IMG/VR virus record: IMGVR_UViG_3300042006_000176
Coordinates: 1 to 31,240 of that record
DNA: 31,240 bases
From: a virus
Strand: one strand, 5' to 3'
The notes under the pieces are model-generated. The model was not told the DNA's origin, did no database searches, and saw only the letters and a program-made list of their open reading frames with translations. The position numbers and the translations under genes were made by a program. The stretch's first letter is position 1. Every line of letters starts with the position of its first letter. Below, piece by piece: positions 1 through 6,922 of the stretch.

Positions 1-77
1 TAGCGGAGCTTTCTGTATTCGCCTGCCTCCATAAGGCGCGGCAACTTGACCGTGATCTGGGCCAGAATTTTTGCCAT
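1..77 (-). CDS. Partial small phage protein, N-terminus only
   Basis: An ATG at 77-75 (minus strand) opens a frame that runs off the left edge; the first 25 residues begin MAKILAQITVKLPRLMEAGE. GGAG lies about 7 nt upstream of the start, a good ribosome-binding site. It is the next gene of the leftward early operon after the 95-aa protein at 122-409. Too little is visible to assign a family. Confidence 0.5.
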   Translation of the reverse strand, partial: MAKILAQITVKLPRLMEAGEYRKLR

Positions 78-121
78 TGTGATGCTCCATGCCGCGCGTG
101 GCGGCAGAAGGTGGTGATGGG

Positions 122-409
122 TTATGCGCCGGCCTTGGCCAGAACTGCGTCGGCAACTTTCATGGCAGCCTGCGCATCGTTGACGTAGGCGGGGTCGAAC
201 CCGCCTGCCAGGTGGATCGTTGCTTGGCAGGCACGCAAGTTCTCGCGGGTGAGCTTCAGCGCCGCTTTCAGCTCTTCCACCAGCGCCGCTGACTGCCGGT
301 GAAGTTCGACGTCGACCGGTGTTGCGCCTCTATGTCCTTCGGGATCGAGTTTTTCAATTCGGTTTTGCAGGCGGACCAGCAGTGGTCGGGGATCAAGTGC
401 ATTGCTCAC
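122..409 (-). CDS. Hypothetical early phage protein, 95 aa
   Basis: I choose the GTG start at 409 (VSNALDPRPLLV...) because GAGGA sits 6 nt upstream; the longer ATG frame to 433 has no comparable signal. The protein is soluble and largely helical, with a Leu/Glu-rich central helix (about residues 30-60) and an Ala-rich C-terminus. It follows the DUF2591-like gene by about 50 bp in the same leftward operon. I do not recognise a functional domain. Confidence 0.65.
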   Translation of the reverse strand: MSNALDPRPLLVRLQNRIEKLDPEGHRGATPVDVELHRQSAALVEELKAALKLTRENLRACQATIHLAGGFDPAYVNDAQAAMKVADAVLAKAGA

Positions 410-461
410 GGGAATTCCTCGCCCGCCGTACACCGGCAGGCTGTTGAGTTGGGGGGAGGGG

Positions 462-779
462 TTACTGCTGAATGAGTTCGGCGGGGACCTTCACCGCGGC
501 GCCGCGCTTGGCGAATACCACGGCGCGGAACACTGCGATGGTTCGGGTTTCGCCGGGCTGGCGCTGGCATGGGTCGTCAGTCATATCTGCCAGCCATGGA
601 ACAAGGTGGCCAACGTCGACCCAGACGCCGTACTTCGTGATCAACTGCTCGGCGTCGGGCAGGGCGAAGAGATCCAGCTGGCCCGCCGCGGGCTGCTGAT
701 CACCCTCGATCGCGTTGATTGCCCAGTCCAGCGCCGGGCCGGTCAGTTCCTCGGTGCGGACGCTGACCATGCGGTTCAC
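462..779 (-). CDS. DUF2591-like (NinX-type) phage protein
   Basis: The segment TEELTGPALDWAINAIEG followed by a central W/VDVGHLVPW region and a C-terminal AVFAKRGAAVKVPAEL resembles DUF2591, a family of small phage proteins called NinX in some lambdoid phages. Its biochemical role is unknown. The start is taken as the GTG at 779, whose GTGA overlaps the TGA of the gene before it (stop at 776); ATG at 770 (MVSVRTEEL) is the alternative. The overlap suggests translational coupling. About 105 aa, close to the family size. Confidence 0.6.
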   Translation of the reverse strand: MNRMVSVRTEELTGPALDWAINAIEGDQQPAAGQLDLFALPDAEQLITKYGVWVDVGHLVPWLADMTDDPCQRQPGETRTIAVFRAVVFAKRGAAVKVPAELIQQ

Positions 780-964
780 GATGTGAGCCCGGTCAGCGGA
801 TGCCAGAAAGCCTGGTGTCCGCACTTGCTGCACTTGAAGGTGCGCATGTCCACGAGTTGGCCAGAGACTTCGAACTGATGGGTGCTGCGCGTTTCGATCG
901 TGCAGTACGTCGCGCCCAGCCAGCGCCTGCGGAACCTGCGCGCCAGAATCTGGAGCCAGTTCAT
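776..964 (-). CDS. Small protein with one CxxC knuckle, 62 aa
   Basis: A short basic protein: the N-terminus (MNWLQILARRFRRRWLG) looks like an amphipathic or membrane-surface helix, and the C-terminus carries FKCSKCGHQAFWH, a single CxxCGH zinc-knuckle-like motif that would need a partner or dimer for a full zinc site. AAGGGG stands about 9 nt before the ATG. Its ATG overlaps the stop of the 18-codon ORF upstream and its TGA overlaps the GTG of the DUF2591-like gene, so it lies mid-chain in a coupled set. Function unknown. Confidence 0.6.
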   Translation of the reverse strand: MNWLQILARRFRRRWLGATYCTIETRSTHQFEVSGQLVDMRTFKCSKCGHQAFWHPLTGLTS

Positions 965-1017
965 CGCCGCGTCCCCTTGTAGCAGTACACGTAGGCGAAC
1001 CAGGCGAGGGCGATCAT
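961..1017 (-). CDS. Tiny coupled ORF, 18 aa hydrophobic peptide
   Basis: ATG at 1017-1015 opens MIALAWFAYVYCYKGTRR and stops at 961. Its ATGA overlaps the TGA of the cupin-like gene (stop 1014), and its own TGA overlaps the ATG of the next gene (start 964), so it fills the junction exactly. The first 13 residues are hydrophobic and aromatic, followed by a basic tail, as in single-pass membrane micropeptides. It might instead be only a ribosome-relay ORF; no direct evidence of expression is available. Confidence 0.4.
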   Translation of the reverse strand: MIALAWFAYVYCYKGTRR

Positions 1018-1595
1018 GGCGTCACCTTCAGGCCGAGCAGCACATCGCTGACAACCTCCCAGAGTTGCGATGGCGACCACTGGAATCGATCAAAGTCGGT
1101 ATCAGGCTCCACGCCGATCAAGCAGCTGGACTGCGCGCCTTTCGTTCCCTCCCAGCCCTTCTTAAGGATCGTCGCTACCTTGCCGTCGCCGCCGGGCTCG
1201 GTGCGATGAAAGTCGTAGGCCTTCATGCAGTAGGTCGATCCAGCGGAAACCGCGTGGCTATAGACTTCGCGCATATCAACCCGTCCATTCGGCGCCCAGG
1301 GGCGACCACCACGCGCCGTTCTCGCACCCTCATGCAGATAGACTTCGTGGGTTTCCTTAGTGAAGCAGGCTGACGCCGCAGGGAAATCGACGAAGAGAAC
1401 GTTGATTTGCGTGCCGACGAGAACGCGCGACTCGAAGTCGAAGCGGTGGTTGTGAATCGCCGAATGCTCAAAGCAAGCCCGGCGCGGTAATTCAGGGTGC
1501 CAGACGTGTAGGCGCTGGCTGCCCTGCAACTGAACCTGCACGAACCCGAGTCCATGCAGGGTGATCTTGTCGGTCATTACATCATCGATAATCAT
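1014..1595 (-). CDS. Cupin-like phage protein, about 193 aa
   Basis: A His-rich beta-type protein: HSAIHNHRFDFESRVLVG looks like a cupin motif 1 (HxH followed by E), and a later YDFHRTEP could supply another metal ligand. No enzyme activity can be assigned. I choose ATG at 1595 (MIIDDVMTDKITLHG) because its ATGA overlaps the stop of the 26-aa membrane peptide and a GGCGG-like signal lies upstream; the open frame reaches 1682. The stop overlaps the tiny ORF at 961-1017. The cupin assignment rests on motif appearance only. Confidence 0.5.
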   Translation of the reverse strand: MIIDDVMTDKITLHGLGFVQVQLQGSQRLHVWHPELPRRACFEHSAIHNHRFDFESRVLVGTQINVLFVDFPAASACFTKETHEVYLHEGARTARGGRPWAPNGRVDMREVYSHAVSAGSTYCMKAYDFHRTEPGGDGKVATILKKGWEGTKGAQSSCLIGVEPDTDFDRFQWSPSQLWEVVSDVLLGLKVTP

Positions 1596-1672
1596 CCGAT
1601 CACCGCCTTTATGGTCAGTACCAATGGAAGCCAGAAGAAGAGGGTGCAGCCAGCCATGCATTTGAAGATCAT
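1592..1672 (-). CDS. Small membrane peptide, 26 aa
   Basis: ATG at 1672-1670 opens MIFKCMAGCTLFFWLPLVLT followed by IKAVIG and stop. It shares one base with the TGA of the 143-aa gene (TGATG), and its stop overlaps the ATG of the cupin-like gene (ATGA). Nearly all of it is one predicted transmembrane helix with a single Lys near each end. Perfect placement at both junctions and a coherent hydrophobic composition argue for a real gene rather than a chance frame. Its role is unknown. Confidence 0.5.
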   Translation of the reverse strand: MIFKCMAGCTLFFWLPLVLTIKAVIG

Positions 1673-2103
1673 CAGCACTCACTCCAATTCATGGACTGGA
1701 TGTATTCGCAGGGAATAACCAGTCGATCAGTCGGCACGGTGCTTTCGGTCTTGGCATCGCCGAAATACGCTATGGCCGCCTTGGCCCGCTCAAGCGTCAG
1801 TTCGGCATGGCGAACCTGCCAAGACTTGCGGGCTTTGAAAGATCGCAATGCCAGGGCCTTGTCGGTGTAGGCGAATCGCCGGCCATGCTCACCGCCATTC
1901 TTCAGGACGCGCTTGCGGTACTTCTTCTGCAGGGACTCACGATGCGTGCCCCCGAAGAGGTTGTTGTGGAATTCGTCCACGATGTACCAGCACTGCTCTG
2001 TCTCACCGATAACCACGTACTTTTTGCAGGTGACTTCGAGGCCTTTCGGGTCCAGCTCATCGACATAGCGGTAATGGTCCGGGCCGAGTTTTTTCTTTTC
2101 CAT
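1672..2103 (-). CDS. Hypothetical basic phage protein, 143 aa
   Basis: Starts MEKKKLGPDHYRYVDELDPK at ATG 2103, with a weak GGACGAG upstream. The N-terminal third looks beta-rich (VTCKKYVVIGETEQCWYIVD), while residues 60-110 are basic and helical (QKKYRKRV, RSFKARKSWQVRHAEL). The upstream intergenic gap (2104-2235) contains a perfect 14-bp palindrome. It begins the chain of overlapping ORFs that runs to 462. I do not recognise the family. Confidence 0.6.
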   Translation of the reverse strand: MEKKKLGPDHYRYVDELDPKGLEVTCKKYVVIGETEQCWYIVDEFHNNLFGGTHRESLQKKYRKRVLKNGGEHGRRFAYTDKALALRSFKARKSWQVRHAELTLERAKAAIAYFGDAKTESTVPTDRLVIPCEYIQSMNWSEC

Positions 2104-2119
2104 GGTCGAGCTCGTCCTT

Positions 2120-2133
2120 GCCGCTATAGCGGC
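2120..2133. repeat. Perfect 14-bp palindrome GCCGCTATAGCGGC
   Basis: GCCGCTATAGCGGC reads identically on both strands. It lies 16 bp upstream of the leftward gene starting at 2103 and in the divergent gap before the rightward gene at 2236. The position fits a small operator for a dimeric regulator. No second copy was noticed in the window. Confidence 0.4.
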
Positions 2134-2235
2134 TGACTTTGAAGGGGGAGGGAGTGGCCTTTTGCCTCAATAGGCGAAGCGGCCTCTATGGTTGAAACTT
2201 ACTGTTCTGCCAGCCGGTGCCTATAGGAAGAGGAC

Positions 2236-2478
2236 ATGTCACACAGCCTGGATAGGCCGATCGCCCACGAATATCGAGGGCATGAAGTGATCATCAAATT
2301 CGACTGGGACAAGCCGAACGACGAAGCCCCTGTGGGTGCTCATGTCATTGAGGCCAGTGAAGTACCAGGTTTTGCCAACACTGTTGCCGATCTCACTGGC
2401 CCGTGGGACGACTATCAAAGCGCGCTGGCGGAGGCGCTGGCCACTGCTGAGCGATGGGTCGACAGTCAGCTGCCTTGA
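2236..2478 (+). CDS. Hypothetical acidic protein, 80 aa
   Basis: Begins MSHSLDRPIAHEYRGHEVII at 2236, with AGGAAGAGGA just upstream, a strong ribosome-binding site. It looks like a small alpha/beta protein: an N-terminal beta hairpin (YRGHEVIIKF) and a C-terminal helix (YQSALAEALATAERWVDSQL). It is encoded rightward inside the leftward operon, ends one base before the stop of the convergent 214-aa gene, and so must have its own promoter in 2104-2235. No family recognised. Confidence 0.6.
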   Translation: MSHSLDRPIAHEYRGHEVIIKFDWDKPNDEAPVGAHVIEASEVPGFANTVADLTGPWDDYQSALAEALATAERWVDSQLP

Positions 2479-2479
2479 C

Positions 2480-3124
2480 TCAAGCTGCTAGCTGCTCCAG
2501 CGGTTGTTGACGCAGCGCAGCCTGTACTGCCTCAACCACCCGGCGCAGATAGTTGAATTCGTGATTCTCCTCGACCGCCTTGTCGCCAACCGGGTAGTGC
2601 CACTCATCACCAAACAGTTCAGTCAGCAGCCTGTCGTGATGCCAACACTCGTTTGGCGACTCCACGCTTCGCAGAACGTCGATGTCATGCCAGAGCTCAC
2701 GCGCCTCATCCTTGCTCAGCTCATCCAGCTCCCAGTCATGTCGGCCGGTCTGTTGCCGGCGGCGCTGGACGATGCATTTTTTCGCTAAGGCGTGAAGGGC
2801 ATTCCCGCTGAAGCGCGTGCTGCTGATACCGCGATCGAGGCAGTTCAGGACGTAGTGCCAATCACAGTCGGCCACGAACTCGGCCACCGTGCGAGGGCCC
2901 ATGCCGCCCCAGTAGGCGCTCCAGCTCTTGTCCCAGCAATTGACCGTGATCTTGCCCTGGGCGGTCTGATAGCTCTGGTCGAATTCAGTAGGGCAGTCGC
3001 GGCGGCCGAAGTCCTCGAGGAACACGGTAATAGCGTCGAGACGCGGCGCGCCGGTGATCACCAGCTTCGTGACTGTAGAGCGCTCAACCTTCAGCGGCTC
3101 GGCCGATTTGTTTTCTGTGGGCAT
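2480..3124 (-). CDS. Conserved phage protein of unknown function, 214 aa
   Basis: ATG at 3124 is preceded by AGGA at suitable distance. Notable stretches are ITVNCWDKSWSAYWGGMG (about residues 58-75), a Trp-rich block of a kind I associate with early proteins of Pseudomonas and enteric phages, and a Glu/Asp-rich C-terminal half (ECWHHDRLLTELFGDEWHYP). No catalytic motif is evident. It lies in the leftward early operon, convergent with the 80-aa gene at 2236-2478. Confidence 0.6.
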   Translation of the reverse strand: MPTENKSAEPLKVERSTVTKLVITGAPRLDAITVFLEDFGRRDCPTEFDQSYQTAQGKITVNCWDKSWSAYWGGMGPRTVAEFVADCDWHYVLNCLDRGISSTRFSGNALHALAKKCIVQRRRQQTGRHDWELDELSKDEARELWHDIDVLRSVESPNECWHHDRLLTELFGDEWHYPVGDKAVEENHEFNYLRRVVEAVQAALRQQPLEQLAA

Positions 3125-3217
3125 GGGGCATCCTATGCCGGGGCATGCCCGGGCGGTGGAGGGTGGGGAGATCAGCTAAAGTGATGGGATGTGCCTTCAA
3201 GTTTGGTCGAGGGAAAT

Positions 3218-4006
3218 ATGGGGTTTGAAGAAACGCAGAAGGGAAATCCGTACAAGTTGACGATCAATCAACACGTCTTTCCAAAGAAAAGTATTGATAG
3301 ATTTGCTGACGGGAAAGGTTTGGTGCAGTTGTTCAGAAAGGGGGGCTCGAAGGCAATCGCGGTTAATTCATCGAACGGTTTGTTTTGTGCAAAACGTGTT
3401 TGGGATCAAAGTACAGAAACTGGAATAGGGAAAAACGTCGAGGACCGATTTCAACGTTTAGTCCAATCGATTTTGGTGAGATCGTTGACGGTCATTGGCC
3501 ATTTGGAAAAGGTTGTCGTCGAGGACTTTTTTTCACTTTGGAGAGCAAGGCAAAAATTCAGGACGGAAGGGCTTGAAGATTTCATGTTAGAGGGCATACA
3601 CGGCGACTCCCTGAGTAAAGATGAGCAGGAGCGCCTCGAGCATATGCACGTTTTATATTGTAGAGACGGCGTGATGCCTGGGCGATTCGCGGCAGGAATT
3701 CATGTCTTTGGCTACATGGACACATTCCGGCGAGAGAACCAGCACATGCATTGGGGAATTGTTCGTGCGGGAGAAGGTGAATTCATCGTTCCCGATTGTT
3801 TTCAAGACATGATGATGGTTCCCATTTCTCCCAAGCTGATGCTTGTTGCAGATCAGCCAAATTCAACGCTCACTCGTAGCGAGGTCGCAGTCGTCAATCA
3901 GACCGCAATCGATCGATCTACCGACTATTTCTTTGCCAGAAACCTATCGCAATGCCCAGTTTATCGAGATAGCCCACCTAGACTTCACCGGATCTTTGTT
4001 AGCTGA
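3218..4006 (+). CDS. DUF4238-like accessory protein, about 262 aa
   Basis: I choose ATG 3218 (MGFEETQKGN) because GAGGGAAAT precedes it directly; a GTG at 3191 extends the frame without a clear signal. NQHVFPKKSIDRF near the N-terminus and a C-terminal VPISPKLMLVADQ followed by VVNQTAIDRSTDYFFARN resemble the layout of DUF4238 proteins (an N-terminal His-Phe-Pro repeat, a central helical region, and a late PLSP-type strand). That is remembered family layout, not a search result. It is AT-richer than its neighbours and transcribed against the operon, which suggests a cargo gene. Some DUF4238-type genes occur near defence genes, but no activity is claimed. Confidence 0.55.
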   Translation: MGFEETQKGNPYKLTINQHVFPKKSIDRFADGKGLVQLFRKGGSKAIAVNSSNGLFCAKRVWDQSTETGIGKNVEDRFQRLVQSILVRSLTVIGHLEKVVVEDFFSLWRARQKFRTEGLEDFMLEGIHGDSLSKDEQERLEHMHVLYCRDGVMPGRFAAGIHVFGYMDTFRRENQHMHWGIVRAGEGEFIVPDCFQDMMMVPISPKLMLVADQPNSTLTRSEVAVVNQTAIDRSTDYFFARNLSQCPVYRDSPPRLHRIFVS

Positions 4007-4016
4007 GTGTGCACGA

Positions 4017-4940
4017 TCACGCAGCGGCTCTCAGCGCTTCGAGGATCCGCTGGCCAGCCAGTGGCGGCACGGCGTTACCAGTCATGTGCATAGTCAGGCG
4101 GTGGTTGTGAGGGCGCAGCGTGTCCTTCGGGAATGACTGAGCTGCCATCGCCTCGTCAGCGCTGATCATCCGCATCATGTCGCCATCTACTACGGCCCAG
4201 CGGTCCAGCGTGGTGATGGTGCCGATCGGGCGGTCGAGGCTGCGGCCGGTGAGGCCAGAGCCGGAACCGTAGTAAGGCATCACGAACCGTTCACCGAATT
4301 TTTCTCGACCGTTTTTCACGCGCAGCAGTGTCGAAGCGGCGCGGCCTGGCTTGTTGATCGGCGACCACTTGCCGGCATCGAAGTTGATAATCTGGCTGGC
4401 GGGCACGTGCTGGTAGCGGGGCAGTTGCAAGTGCAAGGGCGCCTTGCTGCGCGAGCAGACCATGAACAAGCGCACGCGGTGCTGCGGGACGCCAAGATCG
4501 GCGCAGTCCAAGATGTGTGGCGCCAGTGAATAACCCAGCCGCTGCATCGCGTCAGCCCATGCCGGGTAAAGAATCCAGTCCATGAACTCCGGCACATTTT
4601 CGATAACAGCGAATTCCGGCCGGTTGACTTCGGCATTGCCGACTGGCGCCCATGCTGTTGATCGCGAGTTGTCACGCTTCGGGTCTGCCTGAGCGAGTCC
4701 GCGCGCCTTCGTGTGACCCTGGCAGCACGGAGAGGCGAGCATGACGTCGTGCTTCGGTACGTCCGCCCAGTTCGCTTGTTGCAGATCCTGACAGGCGTGG
4801 ATGGTGTCCGGGTTATTGCGGGTGTGCCACTCCACTGCCTCGGGCCAGTGGTTGGCAGCCCAAAGAACATTGAGCCCGGCGTCCTTGCCGCCGCGCGTCC
4901 AACCACCGAAACCAGAAAATAAGTCAATTGCTGTGAGCAT
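4017..4940 (-). CDS. DNA (cytosine-5)-methyltransferase
   Basis: The protein transfers a methyl group from S-adenosylmethionine to C5 of cytosine in DNA. The motifs run in order: motif I DLFSGFGG (residues 6-13, SAM binding), motif IV SPCCQGH with catalytic Cys73, motif VI ENV (114-116), motif VIII QHRVR (153-157) and motif X GNAVPP near residue 288. The usual GPPCQ is replaced by SPCCQ. I use ATG 4940 (MLTAIDLF...), with GAGGA 7 nt upstream, giving 307 aa, typical of compact phage enzymes. No cognate nuclease gene is adjacent, so it is probably an orphan enzyme that protects phage DNA or alters regulation. Its target sequence cannot be read from the protein by eye. Confidence 0.9.
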   Translation of the reverse strand: MLTAIDLFSGFGGWTRGGKDAGLNVLWAANHWPEAVEWHTRNNPDTIHACQDLQQANWADVPKHDVMLASPCCQGHTKARGLAQADPKRDNSRSTAWAPVGNAEVNRPEFAVIENVPEFMDWILYPAWADAMQRLGYSLAPHILDCADLGVPQHRVRLFMVCSRSKAPLHLQLPRYQHVPASQIINFDAGKWSPINKPGRAASTLLRVKNGREKFGERFVMPYYGSGSGLTGRSLDRPIGTITTLDRWAVVDGDMMRMISADEAMAAQSFPKDTLRPHNHRLTMHMTGNAVPPLAGQRILEALRAAA

Positions 4941-5016
4941 GCGGGATCCTCGCCGGCTGGCGTGATTCGTAGAAGTGGGGTATTTATCTGCAATCTCACA
5001 CTGGCAGGAGGCCGAC

Positions 5017-5205
5017 ATGAGGTTGCAGAGCGATGTAGATGCGCTAGCGGCTATCGAAGAGGACGCTAAAGCAATGCTGAAACGGATAGGACTGCCGGAT
5101 GACGCAGTGAAGCTGGAGGTGGTCGTGTTCCTTCGGGAGGTGATCGACCTGGCCAGCTACATGGAGTCGAAGCATCGGCAGGTTGAAGCGCCGGGTTTCG
5201 TCTGA
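5017..5205 (+). CDS. Small helical protein, 62 aa
   Basis: ATG 5017 (MRLQSDVDALAAIEEDAKAM) has a near-ideal AGGAGG 6 nt upstream, so I prefer it over the upstream in-frame start at 4975. The protein is short, acidic and helical. It is divergent from the methyltransferase and heads a small rightward cluster (5017-6094) inside the leftward operon. No family recognised. Confidence 0.55.
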   Translation: MRLQSDVDALAAIEEDAKAMLKRIGLPDDAVKLEVVVFLREVIDLASYMESKHRQVEAPGFV

Positions 5206-5273
5206 GCTGGCGCATTGCCCGTCGTTGCGGTATTTGTGTTCGGCCCGGCATGGAGCCGGATCAAGGAGCTCTG

Positions 5274-5519
5274 ATGTTTGCGCGAATCGTTGTTGGACTA
5301 TTGATAGGAGTCGTTGCGGGTTTTGTTGAAGCTTCGGGGCCGGCTTGGTCAGCCAAGTGGCAGCGAATTTCAGAGGCGCTGTTGTTTCTTGTAGGCCTAG
5401 CGTTTATCGGATCGTCTTTCATGTTCGGCGCTATCTATGGCGTGATGGCGATAGCCGAAATTGCTGTCGGCTTCTATGCATACGGCAAAGTCTTCCGCTC
5501 AAAAAAAGCAAGCTTGTAA
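5274..5519 (+). CDS. Small two-helix inner-membrane protein, 81 aa
   Basis: ATG 5274 (MFARIVVGLLIGVVAGFVEA) follows AAGGAG by 6 nt. Two hydrophobic segments are visible, about residues 3-20 and 35-65, the second long enough to be two closely spaced helices; the C-terminus is basic (KVFRSKKASL), consistent with a cytoplasmic tail. It could be an exclusion or conversion protein of the lysogen, but that is only inferred from its size and location. Confidence 0.55.
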   Translation: MFARIVVGLLIGVVAGFVEASGPAWSAKWQRISEALLFLVGLAFIGSSFMFGAIYGVMAIAEIAVGFYAYGKVFRSKKASL

Positions 5520-5629
5520 ATTTCTCCAGTCAGGCGCCGCCCTCCGTGACCGGTGGTGGCAATTTGGTTTGGGTTGGGGTATTACAAGCTCAGCCCACAG
5601 GGGGCATAACGTTAAACGGGAGTAGGAAA

Positions 5630-6094
5630 ATGGAATTTGTACAGGAGCCGCAGAACTTCGCTGCTTTTTTGGGCAGCGCTAAAAGAGATTGGACGAAAGC
5701 AGAAGAAAACTTTTTTGCCTTGGTAGAGCACTGGCAGGGTCTCTGCGTTAATCACTTCGGAGGGCTAATTTCAATCATCAAAGTTGATGAAAAATCTGTT
5801 CTTAAGGGTGTTGTGCTCAACAAAAGTTATTCGGTTGAGCTTCGGCCTATCGCCGTTCAGGGCAAAGGCTTTGCTGAAGTAGTGATCAAGGTGCTTTTTA
5901 GCGAACGTGAAGTCTGTGAAGCTGGACGCTTTCTGGTCGATCGTAGGGGTTCGGTAGTACAGGAAGACGGATCCGTTGTCGTTGATGCAGACACTGATTT
6001 GGGCAGCGCACAGATTTTTACGACTATCGCCAAAGCGGTGCTTGAAACCCCGTATCCGAGCTCGCTAGGCCGGATCAATATTGCTTTGCCTTAA
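5630..6094 (+). CDS. Hypothetical accessory protein, 154 aa
   Basis: ATG 5630 (MEFVQEPQNFAAFLGSAKRD) is preceded by GGGAGTAGGAAA. It is a soluble alpha/beta protein with a beta-rich middle (SVELRPIAVQGKGFAEVVIKVLF) and an acidic C-terminal region. Its codon use is AT-richer than the operon around it. The 3' end overlaps the end of the convergent leftward gene (6065-6382) by 30 bp. About 110 bp without a visible gene separates it from 5519. Function unknown. Confidence 0.6.
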   Translation: MEFVQEPQNFAAFLGSAKRDWTKAEENFFALVEHWQGLCVNHFGGLISIIKVDEKSVLKGVVLNKSYSVELRPIAVQGKGFAEVVIKVLFSEREVCEAGRFLVDRRGSVVQEDGSVVVDADTDLGSAQIFTTIAKAVLETPYPSSLGRINIALP

Positions 6095-6382
6095 GGTTTC
6101 TCGTGTTCTGAGTTGCTGAAGCTTCCGCGACACGTTTTCGCTTATCTTGATTTCGTGTCGCGGCGGTTCGAAGAAAGGAGCAGAGCATGTCGGCCCAAGT
6201 GCATGCAGGCGATGCAAGGCCAAAGTCATTGCTTCGCCCTGTTCATCGATCTGATGCCACTCCATTAAATCAGCCAGCACCTGCCGGGTTCCGGCCAAGG
6301 CATGCATTCGTAACTCCTCTTCGCCGCGTTGCTTCCTCTTTGTCGCCGCTTTCTCTGAACGTTCCGCGTTGCTCTTGGCCAT
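6065..6382 (-). CDS. Hypothetical Pseudomonas-phage-type protein, 105 aa
   Basis: ATG 6382 (MAKSNAERSEKAATKRKQRG) has GAGG upstream. The N-terminus is strongly basic and helical, the middle is helical (RMHALAGTRQVLADLMEWH), and the C-terminal part reads PPRHEIKISENVSRKL. The DNA encoding that last motif is a 37-bp inverted-repeat element (6126-6162) that recurs at 17198-17233. Its function is unknown; basic N-terminal helices could bind nucleic acid. It overlaps the convergent gene at 5630-6094 by 30 bp. Confidence 0.6.
   Translation of the reverse strand: MAKSNAERSEKAATKRKQRGEEELRMHALAGTRQVLADLMEWHQIDEQGEAMTLALHRLHALGPTCSAPFFEPPRHEIKISENVSRKLQQLRTRETLRQSNIDPA
6126..6162. repeat. Inverted-repeat element, copy A
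   Basis: CGCGACACGTTTTC (6126-6139) and CGTGTCGCG (6154-6162) form an inverted repeat with 9-bp perfect inner arms and a 19-nt centre. The same 14-mer, inverted, and the same 9-mer partner recur at 17198-17233. The repeat lies in the 3' part of the 105-aa gene and encodes SENVSR on the minus strand. Confidence 0.65.
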
Positions 6383-6457
6383 GGCCTACCTCTTCAATTC
6401 CGCTGGCCGGCAAGTCCAGCCAGGTCTGTCGTTTGCGTTGTTGGGTGCGAAAACGTT

Positions 6458-6922
6458 TCACGCTGCGACCTTCACCTGATGCCAGGCGCCGGCGGCGTAG
6501 AACAGCTTCGCGGCTTGGGCTTCGTCCATCGATAGTTCGTCCGGAATGGCAATCCAGCCTGACGCCACCAGATGGTTCGGGTTCGCGCTGTTGCGCAGCT
6601 CCAGGTAGTAATGCTCGATCGCATCAGTGAGGCGCTCGACCTTGTAGATGCCCTCGGGCGAGATCTCCACCGACTTGATGTACTCGGCGCCGCGCTCGTC
6701 TCGACACATGGCGGCGATGTAGATCGTCCAGCGGTAGGAGAAGTCGAATATCGCGTTGGCGATCGCCAGACTGCGGATCTGCTTGCAGCTCTTCCAGTTC
6801 GCCATGATCTGGCTGCCGCTGGGATCGATGTTCACCACCGCGACGTGGTTGGTTCGCAGCAGCGCCCGGCAACTGCGTTCGGCCCGGGCGAAACCGTTGT
6901 TGGGTTTGCGTTTCGACTTCAT
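6458..6922 (-). CDS. Hypothetical early phage protein, 154 aa
   Basis: ATG 6922 (MKSKRKPNNGFARAERSCRA) overlaps the TGA of the upstream gene as ATGA. Residues 25-75 look like a mixed alpha/beta core (NHVAVVNIDPSGSQIMANWK, FDFSYRWTIYIAAM), followed by EGIYKVERLTDAIEHYYLEL and a C-terminal helical hairpin. It sits two genes downstream of the exonuclease in the recombination block, so a link to DNA metabolism is possible but unproven. Confidence 0.6.
   Translation of the reverse strand: MKSKRKPNNGFARAERSCRALLRTNHVAVVNIDPSGSQIMANWKSCKQIRSLAIANAIFDFSYRWTIYIAAMCRDERGAEYIKSVEISPEGIYKVERLTDAIEHYYLELRNSANPNHLVASGWIAIPDELSMDEAQAAKLFYAAGAWHQVKVAA

Noticed and set aside
882-1373. 163-codon plus-strand frame and similar plus-strand frames between 400 and 2136
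   Set aside because: Shadows of the coupled leftward genes; Arg/Ser-rich composition and no start signals.
2156-2183. Imperfect inverted repeat GGCCTTTTGCCT/AGGCGAAGCGGCC as a terminator
   Set aside because: Mismatched stem and no T tract on either strand; likely part of the divergent regulatory region.
6270-6461. 63-codon leftward frame starting at a GTG that overlaps the stop at 6458
   Set aside because: The GTGA overlap and basic start are attractive, but it overlaps the 105-aa gene by 113 bp in another frame and has a weak ribosome-binding site. Kept as unresolved rather than called.
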